DNA from: Ciona savignyi
Lineage: Eukaryota > Chordata > Ascidiacea > Phlebobranchia > Cionidae
Direction: 5' to 3'
Length of the DNA stretch: 64,000 nucleotides
NCBI GenBank assembly: GCA_000149265.1
Contig: CH003407.1
Location: forward strand, 1,357,373-1,421,372
The notes under the pieces were generated by a model, which saw only the letters and a program-made list of their open reading frames with translations, had not been told where the DNA came from and searched no databases. How positions within the stretch are numbered: the first letter of the stretch is position 1; every line of letters begins with the position of its first letter. Of this stretch, positions 28,939 to 39,997 are shown in pieces. Both the position numbers and the translations under genes were made by a program.

Positions 28939-31275
28939 ATGGCGTCCGAGACTGTGACAACCCCACGCCGTTTTACGCGGCAACCGTCAGTTTTATTGGA
29001 CAGTGTGACTCACCTATTTCCGCCAAGTCACGAGAAACCGTTAAAACAAGCGCTTTACACGACATTCACTTTTGTGGTGTTTGGAGTGATATGTGTGGTT
29101 GCTGCAAGTACCTACTTCGTGCTGCAGGTGTTCATTAAACCTTTGGTGTGGGGTGCTTTATGTGGATCTTTTCTCTTCCCATTCAAATACACCCTGCATA
29201 AAACGCTGGAGGACTGGCTGACAAAGGGATTAAACAACGGATGGCCGTTGGTTCTACAAGTTTTATTTCTTCCTATTTCGTTGTTTGCAAAATTATCCGA
29301 TTATTTGGGCACATTGATAATTAAAAACTGGAAACTGGTTCTTATATTTATCATCAGTTTGGTAACCCTATACGGATTGCACTATATGGGTTTGCTTTCG
29401 TTGCTGCTAAATCTCTTTTCGGACACTGTCATTTTAGTAGCCACAATAAGCTCCTTTGTATTAGAGACCGTACAACGCTACCAGTTTATCGTCCTCGTTG
29501 TGTTGGTCATAAGTGTCTGTTCAACCTTCGTATTCAGCCTGCAGCATCAGCTGGCACCTTATCTTGTGCTTTCTCTGTGGTTCACAGTGCTAATAGTGGT
29601 GCTCAGCTATTGCAACAGTTTAAAGATCCCGATTGTCGTATTGCTTTGCGTAGCGGCATCCGTGGGCTTCCTGTCCAGGGATGCTGCAGATGAGGATCAG
29701 GATCCAGATGATGCTGATTTACCGGATGCACCATCGAAGAAGAATAATTCTGATATTTATTTCAATGTTTTGTTCATGCTGTTTGGGACGGTGATTCTTT
29801 GGATGCATATGTGGATTGTAACTTTAATGTTGGTGCCGTTGTCATTTTCATTCTTAAAGAAATTGATTGTGCATGAAAAAACTTATAAGTTTGTTGATAA
29901 AGTTTGTGTGTGGGTCACCCAGCACTCCATAATTGAAATTGTGAGCAAAACAACTTCATTTTACTCTGTTTACAAACATGTTATATTTCCACACCCTGTA
30001 CCTGTTATTTCGTCAAATTTGCAAAAGGGCGACAAGAAATTACACATTGCAATATTATCCTATCTACCGGTGATCACCAGTGTTGTGATTATTCTCCTCA
30101 TATTCACAAACGCCATGTTCCTGATGGTGTTTGTCACCGTGAAGGTACAGCAGGAGAGTTTGTTGGCTGTGCAAATCGCTTCCAACGTGATCAACGAAAC
30201 CGTCTCGAAAAACCCCGAATACAAGTCGTGGCTGCCTGACAATGAAACTCTGCACAGAACAATGGATTCCGTCGTGGACAAGGTGTACTTAGAAGGTCGG
30301 GAGTGGATATCGCAGAAGGTTAAAGCTTCCACAACACAGACCAACAACTTCACTGAAGTTGAGAAGCAGATTGTGAAGATTTGGGACGATATTTACCATA
30401 ACATGTTTGTAGCAAAACTTAAACCAAAGCGAAGAATGTTGCGACGAAATTCATGGAATAGCGAGGGGGCAGGTTTACTTTCAAGGGTGATGGTTATTCT
30501 AAACATGAGTGAAGTTGCCTCCTGGTTGCAGGAGAATGTGTCAGCCTTGATGTCGGTCTTCGAAACCGTTCTCGCGATCCTACAAAGCAATATTTCTCTT
30601 ATTTTGACAACATTTTCGGTTGTAACTTCCGCGATATTAAACGGCGGAACCATCATACTCAACCTATTGCTTTCCTTTGTTATATTCTTCACAACACTGT
30701 TTCATCTCCTGTCAGTAAGCGACGAACAGTACAAACCGATCCAAGTGGTCGGTGCCGCCATAAAACCATTTTTTTCCGACACTCCATTCGAATCGGCGTT
30801 GCAAGATGCGCTGAGCGGTGTGTTTGGCGCTTCATTGAAAATGTTTGGTTTTTACGGATTGTACACGTGGGTGAACCACTCAATGATGGGTGCTAACCTG
30901 GTGTACATGCCATCGGTCCTGGCTGCAATGTTTGGAGTGGTGCCCCTGCTTACGACATACTGGGTGTGTATCCCAGCGGCGCTTGAGATATGGCTGCTGC
31001 AGGGGAGTTTATTCCGTGCAATTTGCCTTGTTGTGTTTCAACTTCTACCCACGTTTTTGGTGGACGCAGCAATCTACCAGGATATTTCTTCAACAGGAGG
31101 TGGGGGGCATCCGTACATCACAGGACTTGCTGTGGCGGGGGGCGTTTATACGTTTGGGTTGGAAGGTGCGATAGCAGGACCCCTCGTACTTTGCTTTCTA
31201 CTTGTGTTGGTGAACATGTACGCAGCTGCCACGCAGAAGGCGAACAATATATGGATCTCACGAAGATTGCAATAA
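28939..31275 (+). CDS. TMEM245: TMEM245-like multi-pass membrane protein, intronless
   Basis: 778 codons in a single exon. TMEM245 belongs to the AI-2E transporter/PerM-like superfamily and has no firmly assigned substrate. The N-terminal block (residues about 36-90, LKQALYTTFTF and WGALCGSFLFPFK) matches the vertebrate protein. Several hydrophobic segments follow at about 105-255, an acidic linker (DEDQDPDDADLPDAP) near 250-265, a hydrophobic pair, a soluble segment around 405-510, and the C-terminal permease-like domain (FGASLKMFGFYGLYTWVNH, GGGGHPYITGLAVAGG). Human TMEM245 is about 880 residues and has many introns, so the lack of introns is odd. The start is the first ATG (TGAAACATGGCG). 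The neighbour upstream is COA8-like, same strand, about 640 bp away. Confidence 0.9.
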   Translation: MASETVTTPRRFTRQPSVLLDSVTHLFPPSHEKPLKQALYTTFTFVVFGVICVVAASTYFVLQVFIKPLVWGALCGSFLFPFKYTLHKTLEDWLTKGLNNGWPLVLQVLFLPISLFAKLSDYLGTLIIKNWKLVLIFIISLVTLYGLHYMGLLSLLLNLFSDTVILVATISSFVLETVQRYQFIVLVVLVISVCSTFVFSLQHQLAPYLVLSLWFTVLIVVLSYCNSLKIPIVVLLCVAASVGFLSRDAADEDQDPDDADLPDAPSKKNNSDIYFNVLFMLFGTVILWMHMWIVTLMLVPLSFSFLKKLIVHEKTYKFVDKVCVWVTQHSIIEIVSKTTSFYSVYKHVIFPHPVPVISSNLQKGDKKLHIAILSYLPVITSVVIILLIFTNAMFLMVFVTVKVQQESLLAVQIASNVINETVSKNPEYKSWLPDNETLHRTMDSVVDKVYLEGREWISQKVKASTTQTNNFTEVEKQIVKIWDDIYHNMFVAKLKPKRRMLRRNSWNSEGAGLLSRVMVILNMSEVASWLQENVSALMSVFETVLAILQSNISLILTTFSVVTSAILNGGTIILNLLLSFVIFFTTLFHLLSVSDEQYKPIQVVGAAIKPFFSDTPFESALQDALSGVFGASLKMFGFYGLYTWVNHSMMGANLVYMPSVLAAMFGVVPLLTTYWVCIPAALEIWLLQGSLFRAICLVVFQLLPTFLVDAAIYQDISSTGGGGHPYITGLAVAGGVYTFGLEGAIAGPLVLCFLLVLVNMYAAATQKANNIWISRRLQ

Positions 31276-31882
31276 CATTACGTCGAATCTTGTTTATTAT
31301 TTCTGCTATTTTACCTTAACCCCAAATATAGCAATTCTAATTAAAAAACGGTAGTGTCGCGATTACAATAACTTTGTATAACTTGCCACCAGATTTTAAA
31401 TTAAAATAATAAAACTAATTTTGTAAATATATTATACTATTTACACACAGTCATAAAAAAGCAATTCGTTTATGTAAAGCAATCATTACTGTTCACTTAA
31501 AATTGTCATTCTTAATACGGTATATTATATATGTGCTTATTTATTATACGACATTTCGATAGTAATATTTTATTTATACTGCTAGTTTTCTCTCACAAAA
31601 GTTAAGGCGTTTCTAAAGTGTTATTTATTTACATTTTACTTTCCTGTGTTTCATTACTGTATTATTATTAATATTTTATTACAGCCTTTTGTCATTTTGT
31701 GTCTTGCATTTTGGACGTCGCAATGTTTAAGTATTAAGCTGTCTGTGTGTTTATCGGCTACTCAACAATTTATATTTTATATGTTTAACGTGTGATGAAA
31801 AGTGACTATGCAGGATTTTCACAGCGGTTTCGTTTTTGGAAAATAGTTTCACATAAACGGAAAAAAGGAAATTAGAATAAAA
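31276..31882. other. 3' UTR of TMEM245 and 5' flank of GKAP1
   Basis: AT-rich, no gene. A candidate poly(A) signal AATAAA is at 31408-31413, 133 bp after the TMEM245 stop. Confidence 0.6.
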
Positions 31883-34800
31883 ATGACAACTGGTATAAGA
31901 ACTACGCAGAATAAATTTTCGTTTTTGACGGTTCAAGATTCGTCAGAATCCGACGAAAATGTTAATGAGGTTAAAATCTTGGGAAAGTCGAAAGCAAAAC
32001 TTACCAATAATGCAAAAAAGAGAGCGAGAAAGAAAAAAAAGAAAGAGGTAAGATCAGTTTCAGTATACATGGTCTCTTTCAATCAATATTTGGGATACTT
32101 ACAATGATCTCTGTGTGTACGACAACACAGGTAATCGTCAGAACACCTCATTTCCATAAACAGGTGACACCTATTGCAGTGTATTGTGTATAATTAAATA
32201 TTTAATTAATCTTTTCGTGTCCACTGGATAGAGGCACCGGTAAGGTGCCTTAAACACAACTCAAATTGACTTAAAGGGTTAACGTGATAAATACAAATGC
32301 CATATCTATACAAAAGTAGTGGTCTTAAGAATGAGCCCATCCTGGTGTCGAACCTTAGTCCAATAAAACAAAAACAGTCAAATTATCTTGGACATTACAA
32401 CGAGCAAAAAAACGTAAATGTTGAGAAAAAAGTTCTTTTTTTTACAGCAAGAATCCATGCAGTCGTTGGATGATGTTTCGCAACCTCTTCCCAACGATCA
32501 TCAGATCCGGGATCAACAGTTGGTGGAGCAAATCTTCGAGGAAGATTTATGGAAGGCGGTTGAACTGAGCAAGCTGGAGTTTGAGAAAGAACAACAAACA
32601 TTTAATGGAGTTGCTGCACCCAAGGTTTGTTAAGGGTGGTGTGATGGGGGATGTTGTAGTGGGAGTGTGTGTTTGGGGGATGTTTTTGTAACACTAATTT
32701 TTTGGGATTTTGTAGTTGTGATGTGTTTGCTCGGGTTTTTATAGTGAGGGTAAGGTTGTTGAGCTGTTGTTAGGTTGAGTTTGTGGGGTTGTTGTAATTG
32801 GGGTGATTTGGTTAAAGTGTTGTTGTAAAAATAGCTCTGTAGGGGTGTAGTTATGGAGGTGGGGTTTGTGGCAGCTGTTGTAATATGGTTGTTTAGTGGG
32901 GGTGTTTTAATTTGGTTGGGTTTCTGGAGTATGTTCTAAAAGTGGTATCAACAAAATATCATAACTACCTTACCAGTCGTCTGAACAACAGTTTTAATTG
33001 AAATTTAACTAACAACTATAACTACAAACAGAAAAATCCAGAACAAAAAAGTTTGGAAAATGAAGAAGAACAAGTAACTTTGGGTAAATCTGCGAAGAAA
33101 GCTGAAAAGCAAAAAAGGAAAGAAGACAAACAGAAGAGTCGAGCAGCGAAGACAATTTCCTTACAGGTGGGTTCGTCATAGGAATACTTAACTGAATTAC
33201 AAAGTGTTTCATAGCGTTGATTTCCAGAGATTTTGATTTTTCTTTAAGTTTAACTTTATCATGTTTGTCGTTTGTGTGTGTTGCCACTTGTTCATATGAT
33301 AATGATGACTAGTTCATATGATAATGATGACTTGTTATTATGATAATGATGACTTGTTCATATGATAATGATGACTTGTTATTATGATAATGATGACTTG
33401 TTCATATGATAATGATGACTTGTTATTATGATAATGATGACTTGTTCATATGATAATGATGACTTGTTATTATTATAATGATGACTTGTTCATATGATGA
33501 TAATGACTGGTTCATATGATAATAATGACTTGTTAATATGATGATGATGACTGGTTCATATAATGATGATGACTGGTTCATAAGATGATAATGAATGGTT
33601 CATATGATGATGGTCATACACTAAATTTAAATGTATATTAGTTAAAATTTGTTACGAATGTTTTTTGCAGGAATTTCAACAACATATTGAAGATACCTTG
33701 CCTATTAAAATCGAAGCCGATCAAGAAACTCCACAGAGGACATCTCACAAATCAGGTGATAAGTGTTATGACTTCAACCTAGTTGTACCAAACAGAGTAA
33801 ATATAATCTATTGATTATGAGTTGAATTCGAATGTTTCAAACAAAAAGTGAAATGTTTTCAAAAGGGATTTGTGGCCATTATTCTTTTACTTGAAAGTCA
33901 GACAGCTTTTGGCCATTTGTCTGTAGAACAATGGAAGAACTGGAATTAAATAAAAAAAATGGAATTAAAGTACAGTGTGGGGATTTTGGAGAGACACTAC
34001 TTACACCTGACCAATGACATTATTTACACATGACAACTATCTATATTCGAAAGATTAGCTTGGTGGATTTGTGTGGCATCTTTTAGCTAAAGGGTGGTCG
34101 TTAGGTAGTCATTTGTGTCCTTGGTCAAGGCACTTGCCTAAACCTATAACTCAACGGTGGACATGAGGTGATTTGACGATAGCCCATGTGTTGATGCCCC
34201 TTACTATTTCCTATTACCGGGTTAAACGTCATTGTCCTATTCTATCTACAATTCCATTATAGAAATACACAGTAAAACACACATTCAGTGTAAATGGACG
34301 TTGAGAAACATAATATTAAAACCTTTACATGAAAAGTATATGAGAAACAACATAGTATTAAAATATTAAGCATTTTAATCAAATATTCAGCTTTTTATTA
34401 CCACACAACCCCATGGGTAGAAAATGAACTGTCTAGATCCACCTTTAAACTCCAATTCTCCACAGAACAACATAAAGGTGATGGAGATTTTTTCAACTCA
34501 GTTGATGCTGAAGTGAAGAAGATTAAAGTCCGGGAGCATCACAAGGTGGGGTAGTTGCTGATGTTTGTACAGATGGAATGTACAATTGTGTGGCCGAATT
34601 GTTAACGCAACCAATACATATACAAGTTCAGCACAAAAACGGGCTTATACAAGAGCCCCTTATTGGTTCAAACCTTAGTCGAGTAAAAAAACACAGTTGG
34701 AAACTTTAAGTGATCTGATGTATGTCTTATTTAAGTTTCTTTCTTACTAATGCTTATGTTCCTGAAAGCAGAAAATCTCTTGTTTATGTTGCTTCAGTTA

Positions 34801-36747
34801 AACTACAGGTATCTTACCTTAATCATTTTAGCTATTTAAAATAAATTACCAGATTAACTTCCCTGTTTGGAGTATCTCATCTTGCTATTTAGGCTCCAAA
34901 TTCACAGTGGCCTAGCAGTTGTAGTGGAATTGGGAAAACAAAGGTATTTGCAATGTATGTATTGCAGCGTTCGGCTGTCAGTTCATTTGGGTTAATCAGT
35001 TGAAATTGGGTTTGATCGGAACTAAGTACAAACTAGTTGTTTGTGTGCGAATTTCTTATCTAACATCGCATGAACCCATTGAAAACAGGTTCATCTAAAA
35101 CAGTAGGCATTTTTTAAACATATCCAACACACTGCAAAAGTTATGGCCTGACAATTGACTCTTGTTTAACATTCATTTCTGTTTTCAAATTGATGGTGAC
35201 TTCAATCACAGAACCCCATAATATATGAGCCATAACTCCTTTGCATACCCCCCCCCCCTCCCAGAACCCATCGAATGCTGCTGCGATTGAATCTTGTTTC
35301 GTCAACGAACGGGTTCGCAATGAAATTGAGCAAAAAGACTCGAGAATCGAAATATTAGAGAAGGAAAATGAAACTTTAAAAACTCAATGCAAAACTGTGA
35401 AGAAACGAAACCAACAGCTGCTGGTCATTCTTCAACAAGGAGAAAGTGTGTGGTTTTTATTTCTTTGATGCTGTTTTTGGTAGATGTTTTTGTAGCTTTT
35501 CAAGCAAAAAGTTTAAAACAATGAAACACCCTAGATATCGCTTGGATGGTTTTAATACAAATATATAATGAAATCATTTGGAACCACAATTTCACGTGTT
35601 AATGCTGGTCAAAGTTACTTTTTCTTAACATGTTCGACACCAATACGTTTATAGAGTTTAAATATATGTTTCGTTACAGTGAAAGGGAAGGCGGAGATGT
35701 TGATTGAAATTGAGAAATTAAATAATATTCGAGACGACCTGACGACGGAAGTGGCAGAGTTGCATGAGATGCTGGAGAAAGAAAGGTCGAAGGTTTCAAA
35801 GTTAAATAACGAAGTAAAGGTGGGTGCGAGTGTGGGTACTTATTCTCTGGTGGGTACTGGGTGTGGGTACTTATTCTCTGGTGGGTACTGGGTTCTTCTG
35901 GTGGGTACTTATTCTCTGGTGGGTACTGGGTTCTTCTGGTGGGTACTTATTCTCTGGTGGGTGCTGAGTGTGGGTACTTATTCTTTGGTGGGTACTGGGT
36001 GTGGGTACTTATTCTCTGGTGGGTACTGGGTTCTTCTGGTGGGTACTTATTCTCTGGTGGGTGCTGAGTGTGGGTACTTATTCTTTGGTGGGTACTGGGT
36101 GTGGGTACTTATTCTCTGGTGGGTACTGGGTGTGGGTACTTATTCTCTGGTGGGTACTGGGTGTGGGTACTTATTCTTCTGGTGGGTACTGGGTGTAGAT
36201 ACTTATTCTCTGAAATATAGATTTAAAGGTTTACATGAGGACACCTCTAAGGATAGAATAAATCACAACAAACTGCAATTCAACTGTGAATCGACCCAAT
36301 GTAACAATGCTCAAATGATTAAATGGCAGAGTGATAATAATAAATCAGCTTCTGTCCAGTTGATTGTACCAGCCAGCATTAACTGGAACGATGGAATAAG
36401 AGCACAGTATTTCCATTCCATTTATTGGGTTGAGTGCTCATACTGTGTATGGGTGACAACAATCGTTACAGTGACAGTAATCTTCAGATTACCTTGTACG
36501 CACAGCATGATGCTGAAAACATTCAAATATACTAAAAAATTGATATTCCGACCCAAGTACTTGTTTTAATTAAGTTTGGTTATTTTTGCCCTTGAAACAA
36601 ATAGAGCAAATAAAACACATTATGGCAAAGGAACAATCAAAGACTGCAAAACAAACAGTTAAAAACAATTCTTCAAAAAAACAATGTTCATCATGTGGCA
36701 TATCAGACAGAGGTTGTTGCTATCTGACCTCAACATTCTGGGCATAG
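31883..36747 (+). CDS. GKAP1: G kinase-anchoring protein 1 (GKAP1), 9 exons
   Basis: GKAP1 anchors cGMP-dependent protein kinase I and is Golgi-associated; it also binds IRS1 in mammals. Exons: 31883-32047, 32448-32624, 33032-33166, 33671-33755, 34466-34545, 34893-34943, 35265-35445, 35680-35819, 36607-36747. Phases agree and give 384 codons plus stop (human 366). Exon 1 has SSESDENV and a KKRARKKKKKE basic run. Exon 2 has DQQLVEQIFEEDLWKAVELS, matching the conserved helix. Exon 5 has GDGDFFNSV and KKIKVREHHK. Exons 7-8 form the C-terminal coiled coil (IEILEKENETLK, MKGKAEMLIEIEKL, LEKERSKV). The last exon is not conserved; its CSSCGISDRGCCYL stretch is cysteine-rich and rests on splice phase. 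An AATAAA lies at 37147-37152. Minisatellites occupy introns 3 and 8. Confidence 0.9.
32110..32275 (-). repeat. worn reverse SINE in GKAP1 intron 1
   Basis: Contains ACACAGGTAATCGTCAGAAC, CCTATTGCAGTGTATTGTGT and GGTAAGGTGCCTTAAACAC, in reverse SINE order. Both ends are degraded. Confidence 0.55.
32276..32365 (+). repeat. second tRNA-derived SINE family, fragment
   Basis: Contains AATGAGCCCATCCTGGTGTC and GAACCTTAGTCCAATAAAA, a B-box-like element and its flank. The same block appears at 34590-34691 with a fuller head. Confidence 0.5.
33288..33612 (+). repeat. 22-bp minisatellite in GKAP1 intron 3
   Basis: About 14 units like TTCATATGATAATGATGACT alternating with a shorter TTATTATGATAATGATGACT form, decaying at the 3' side into GATGATGACTGG variants. 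The alternation shows a higher-order two-unit period over the first half. Confidence 0.92.
34080..34250 (+). repeat. SINE fragment in GKAP1 intron 4
   Basis: Contains TTGGTCAAGGCACTTGCCTA, GGACATGAGGTGATTTGACG and a worn tail GGGTTAAACGTCATTGTCC. Confidence 0.6.
34590..34691 (+). repeat. second tRNA-derived SINE family, near-complete short copy
   Basis: Head GTGTGGCCGAATTGTTAACG resembles the D-arm/A box of a serine-type tRNA. It is followed by CAACCAATACATATAC and a B box in TTGGTTCAAACCTTAGTCGA. The same head occurs on the minus strand near 40955-41015. It lies in GKAP1 intron 5. Confidence 0.6.
35820..36205 (+). repeat. minisatellite starting at the GKAP1 intron 8 donor
   Basis: Tandem units of GGTGGGTACTTATTCTCT and GGTGGGTACTGGGTGT type, in mixed order. 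The array begins exactly at the donor of intron 8 (AAG|gtgggtgcg), and every unit repeats GTGGGT. Read in the frame of exon 8 it contains no stop, so the frame stays open to about 36569. Confidence 0.92.
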
Positions 36748-37285
36748 TTGGTTCTTAGTATGAGACACTTTAACAGACGTTGCGTTAACCCAATTGTTTT
36801 AAAAGTTTCTTTAAAATTCTTGCAAAACTACATAGTTACATCCCCCCAATACGTCTGAGAGTAAAAGGTGTTTCGCCATGTTAGACCACTATACACAGAA
36901 ATAAGCTTAGATTGAGATTTACTTTCAGGTTTTAAAGCAAAGTCGATCTCACAACGACGACTAACCAGTCAGCTTCCCACTTCACATGCATACTGTAAAA
37001 CAATCATTTCAAAGGGGTATTCCCTTGCGCAGTTTTGTTTCAAAATACTTTTTTTAGTGTTGCTGTGTGTGCTTTCAGTTCTTGAAAATTGGCTTTTTTC
37101 TTCATATTTGTTCTCTGCCATAACTCTTCCGCGTGCACCTATTTTTAATAAACACACAAAATTGAAATATTGTTGTTGGGTGGTATAACGTATTTAAATT
37201 ACTGTTTTTCTTTGATTATTAAATAAAAACAGTAATTAAAATAACAAACACGAAGAATATAGAAAAGGGAAGGCGGATCGCATCT

Positions 37286-37402
37286 TATTCGATTTGCAGA
37301 TTCAAAACTGGTCGCTAGCTAGTTGGCTGTGTCCTCGGGCAAGGCACTTTACGGTCATTGCTTAAGCCCAAGCTGATTTTTACGGTTCTACAAAATTGGT
37401 AA
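37286..37402 (+). repeat. SINE fragment (B-box side)
   Basis: Contains TTTGCAGATTCAAAACTGGT, CTAGCTAGTTGGCTGTGTCC and GGGCAAGGCACTTTACGG, matching the middle of the full SINE. Head and tail are missing. Confidence 0.65.
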
Positions 37403-37666
37403 GCTATTAAAAAACATAGAAAGCTATTAAAAAAAACATAATAAGCTATATCAGATTGCCAAAGTGACGTCAACCAACCAGCGCCACTGTCAACCCAACT
37501 TGTACGTTAAACGTTGTTTCGCAAACTATAAAATATAGCCGTGTATAACGCAACTCGTGTGCTACACTTTCAATCGGATGTATAAACCAATATTAAGCAT
37601 AGAGAATACACATGTTAGTACGTTTTTTCATCATTATCGCCATTTTTCTGGCTTGACTAGGCGGAT

Positions 37667-37968
37667 ATAGGATAGGATATTCCTGTCTATCCCCGTGAAA
37701 GGGAAAACCACGAGGGTTAACACACGGGCAATCGTCACTCGTCAGATCACATCACTCCATCGTCGGGTTACCGGCGCTATTGCAGTGTGTTGTATATATG
37801 ATTCACACATTCCTTCAATTTGGTAGATTAATTCGCTAGTTTCAGGCAATGTCCGTAAAGTGCCTTGCCCAAGGACACAACCGACTAGTTAGTGACCAGT
37901 TTCGCACCTACAACCTTTCGATTGAAAGGCGACGCACTCAACCGTTAGACCAATGGGCCGGACTAAAC
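37667..37968 (-). repeat. near-full-length tRNA-derived SINE, reverse
   Basis: Best reverse copy, about 300 bp. The reversed tail starts GATAGGATATTCCTGTC, the middle has CAGTGTGTTGTATATATG and AAGTGCCTTGCCCAAGGAC, and the reversed head has CAACCTTTCGATTGAAAGGC and ends near CCAATGGGCCGGAC. Confidence 0.88.
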
Positions 37969-38866
37969 AGTTACACGCTTGGCTAGAAGTGTAGTTCCGC
38001 TTTTTTTGTTAGTTCCTCTTCTCATACTTAAACTTAAGTTAGTACGTAAAGCGAAGTAGGTGTACTTCAACACAGAATTGAAATTCAGCTTTTACTGTTT
38101 GTGATTGTGCGATGCTACAATTAGTTTAATTTGCGTATTATTGTATTGTATGTTACAACAGGCGCCAACTTAATAATTAAAGGATTCGTACAGCACAATA
38201 GGCGATATCAGAAAACGGTCGTTCACGTATTGCGTTAACCAGTCGGTTTAAACAAGCTGTAATAGTTAACAGCTCACTACATATAAACTTTAACATGGAT
38301 AATGATTTTAATTGTCGAGTACGAGAAACAGATAAACCGGCCATGGGTATAAAGTATTCGGAAAAATTTTCCGCACTAGCTAGCTTTAACCACATTTTAA
38401 CACCCGGAATAAAGTTTGTGTGTGGCCGTTGAACAGGATTTTACAGGTTGAAGCAGTTGGTAAAATGACTAAGTGTTTACACGATTTAACCCACCGTATG
38501 TTGCAATTTTTTATTTACATTACCTCGCTCCTACCGGGTCAGGGTAGCTATTGTAATGCAGTGTGATTGATTAGTTATAGCAATATAACAATCGTATTCA
38601 AAAAGCTTGAAAAATTGGGATTTCGGTTAACATGATGTTTTAAATACGTTTTCTTTAAATGCCGAAGAAAAAATTGCGACAAAGGATTGCTGTGAACTTC
38701 TAGTTCCGCATTTGAATTTCAGTTCCGCATTTGAATAGCTATGTTAATAATGGGCCGTGCTGGAACGTCAACTTGGGTTTTCCCATCTTGGAATTAATCT
38801 AGAAAAAAATTGTTTCAACAGCGATAAATATTTGGTGTTAAGCGTTATATCCTAGTTGTTCAACAA

Positions 38867-39106
38867 ATGGCTGCTGTAACGTTCTTTTCGTTGTCAATTG
38901 GAGAGTTGTTGGCATTATCAGCAGGTGGAGCCGCAGCTGTAGTCACTTCTGTTGCCATTCCTGTGGCGATTGTGATTCTTGGCGGGCTTGCTACATGGGC
39001 TCTTTACAAACTGATTGACAAACTCATCGACAAGTTGCCGCCGGACACAATCTCACAGTTGCTCGAAGGAATTTTCAAGATTAAAAGTGGGATAAAACTC
39101 CACTAA
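38867..39106 (+). CDS. small hydrophobic protein, 79 aa, unknown function
   Basis: Not recognised. The 79-codon frame starts at an ATG in CAACAAATGGCTG, a good context. It has one long glycine/alanine/valine-rich hydrophobic region at about residues 15-47 (GGAAAVVTSVAIPVAIVILG), long enough for one or two membrane helices. A short repeat KLIDKLIDKLP at about 48-58 would form an amphipathic helix, and the C-terminus is basic. An AATAAA (39139-39144) lies 32 bp after the stop, which supports a real short mRNA. It stands alone between GKAP1 and the MTMR gene. It could be a small membrane or pore-type peptide, or a chance frame; a spliced upstream exon cannot be excluded. Confidence 0.5.
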   Translation: MAAVTFFSLSIGELLALSAGGAAAVVTSVAIPVAIVILGGLATWALYKLIDKLIDKLPPDTISQLLEGIFKIKSGIKLH

Positions 39107-39780
39107 CATTAACTTTTTGCACATCCAGTCTTCAAGAAAATAAACGATTTCTGATTTTGTTAAAACTTCAATGAAATCATAAGACTGGTATTGTTGCAAC
39201 GCACTGTAAATATGCAAATATGTTTTACATTCAACTATTGCATTTTCCAATCAAAATCATTTTCACAAATAAGCAAAATTAATCAATCATGCATGGCCTA
39301 TTTTAGGCCGATATTGTTGTGGAAACGAATATGTGCTTTCTAATGGAGCTAGCTATTCACAATATAGATAAATGTCTTGTTATTTATCTTTAACTACGCT
39401 TAGTATACTTCTACATGCCAATAATATCTTTGTTATGCAAGAAAAAACTAATAGGCCCATAAGTAACCTAATATAATACCAAAGTATCAATTTTGTAAGT
39501 ACTATAATACCAAGTATCAATTTGTAAATAAACAAAAAGGATAAGAAATACTTCAATTCTAGATAAACCTACAAAGGTAGAGTCAATATAAGGCTTACAT
39601 GAATACCACATTAGGAAACCTATGGAAAAACGACTTAAGGCAGCAAAAACCGAAAACTTAAGTTTTATTGGAGCGGTTCAGACAAATAGGTCATCTATAA
39701 ATTTTTTACTTAAGATATTTCGAAAAGGCTTAAAAATATATGTCGTTGACCTTGCCTTTTAGGATTGTGTCTGTATATAC

Positions 39781-39997
39781 CGGCCGGTTAGTCTGTTGGT
39801 TTAGTGTGATGCCTTTAACCGAATGGTTGGAAGTAGGAAACTGGTCTGTAGCTAGTCAGTTGTGATTAGGCAAGGTACTTGTGCTTGGGCGAGGTACCTG
39901 AACCCAGCAGATTAATGGGAAGGAATGTATATTTCATATACATAACACACTGCAATAGCTCCGGTAAGACGGTAACCCGACGGTGGCGCGAGATGAT
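39781..39997 (+). repeat. SINE, 3' end truncated
   Basis: Head CGGTTAGTCTGTTGGTTTAG, a degraded B box (GGTTGGAAGTAGGAAACTGG), then AACCCAGCAGATTAATGGG, ACACACTGCAATAGCTCCGG and GGTGGCGCGAGATGAT. The usual tail is lost. A short internal duplication gives two aaggtac/aggtacc steps. Confidence 0.75.

Larger units (their letters stand above)
36748..38866. other. intergenic region with SINEs
   Basis: No gene supported; a 72-codon minus-strand frame at 38177-38395 has no recognisable features. Contents are the GKAP1 3' UTR, a SINE fragment at 37286-37402 and a nearly complete reverse SINE at 37667-37968. Confidence 0.5.

Noticed and set aside
30060-31319. Several open frames opposite or overlapping TMEM245
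   Set aside because: Shadow frames of the long TMEM245 exon.
38177-38395. 72-codon minus-strand frame beginning MWLKLASAENF
   Set aside because: No homology, splice context or poly(A) signal; composition like the surrounding intergenic DNA.
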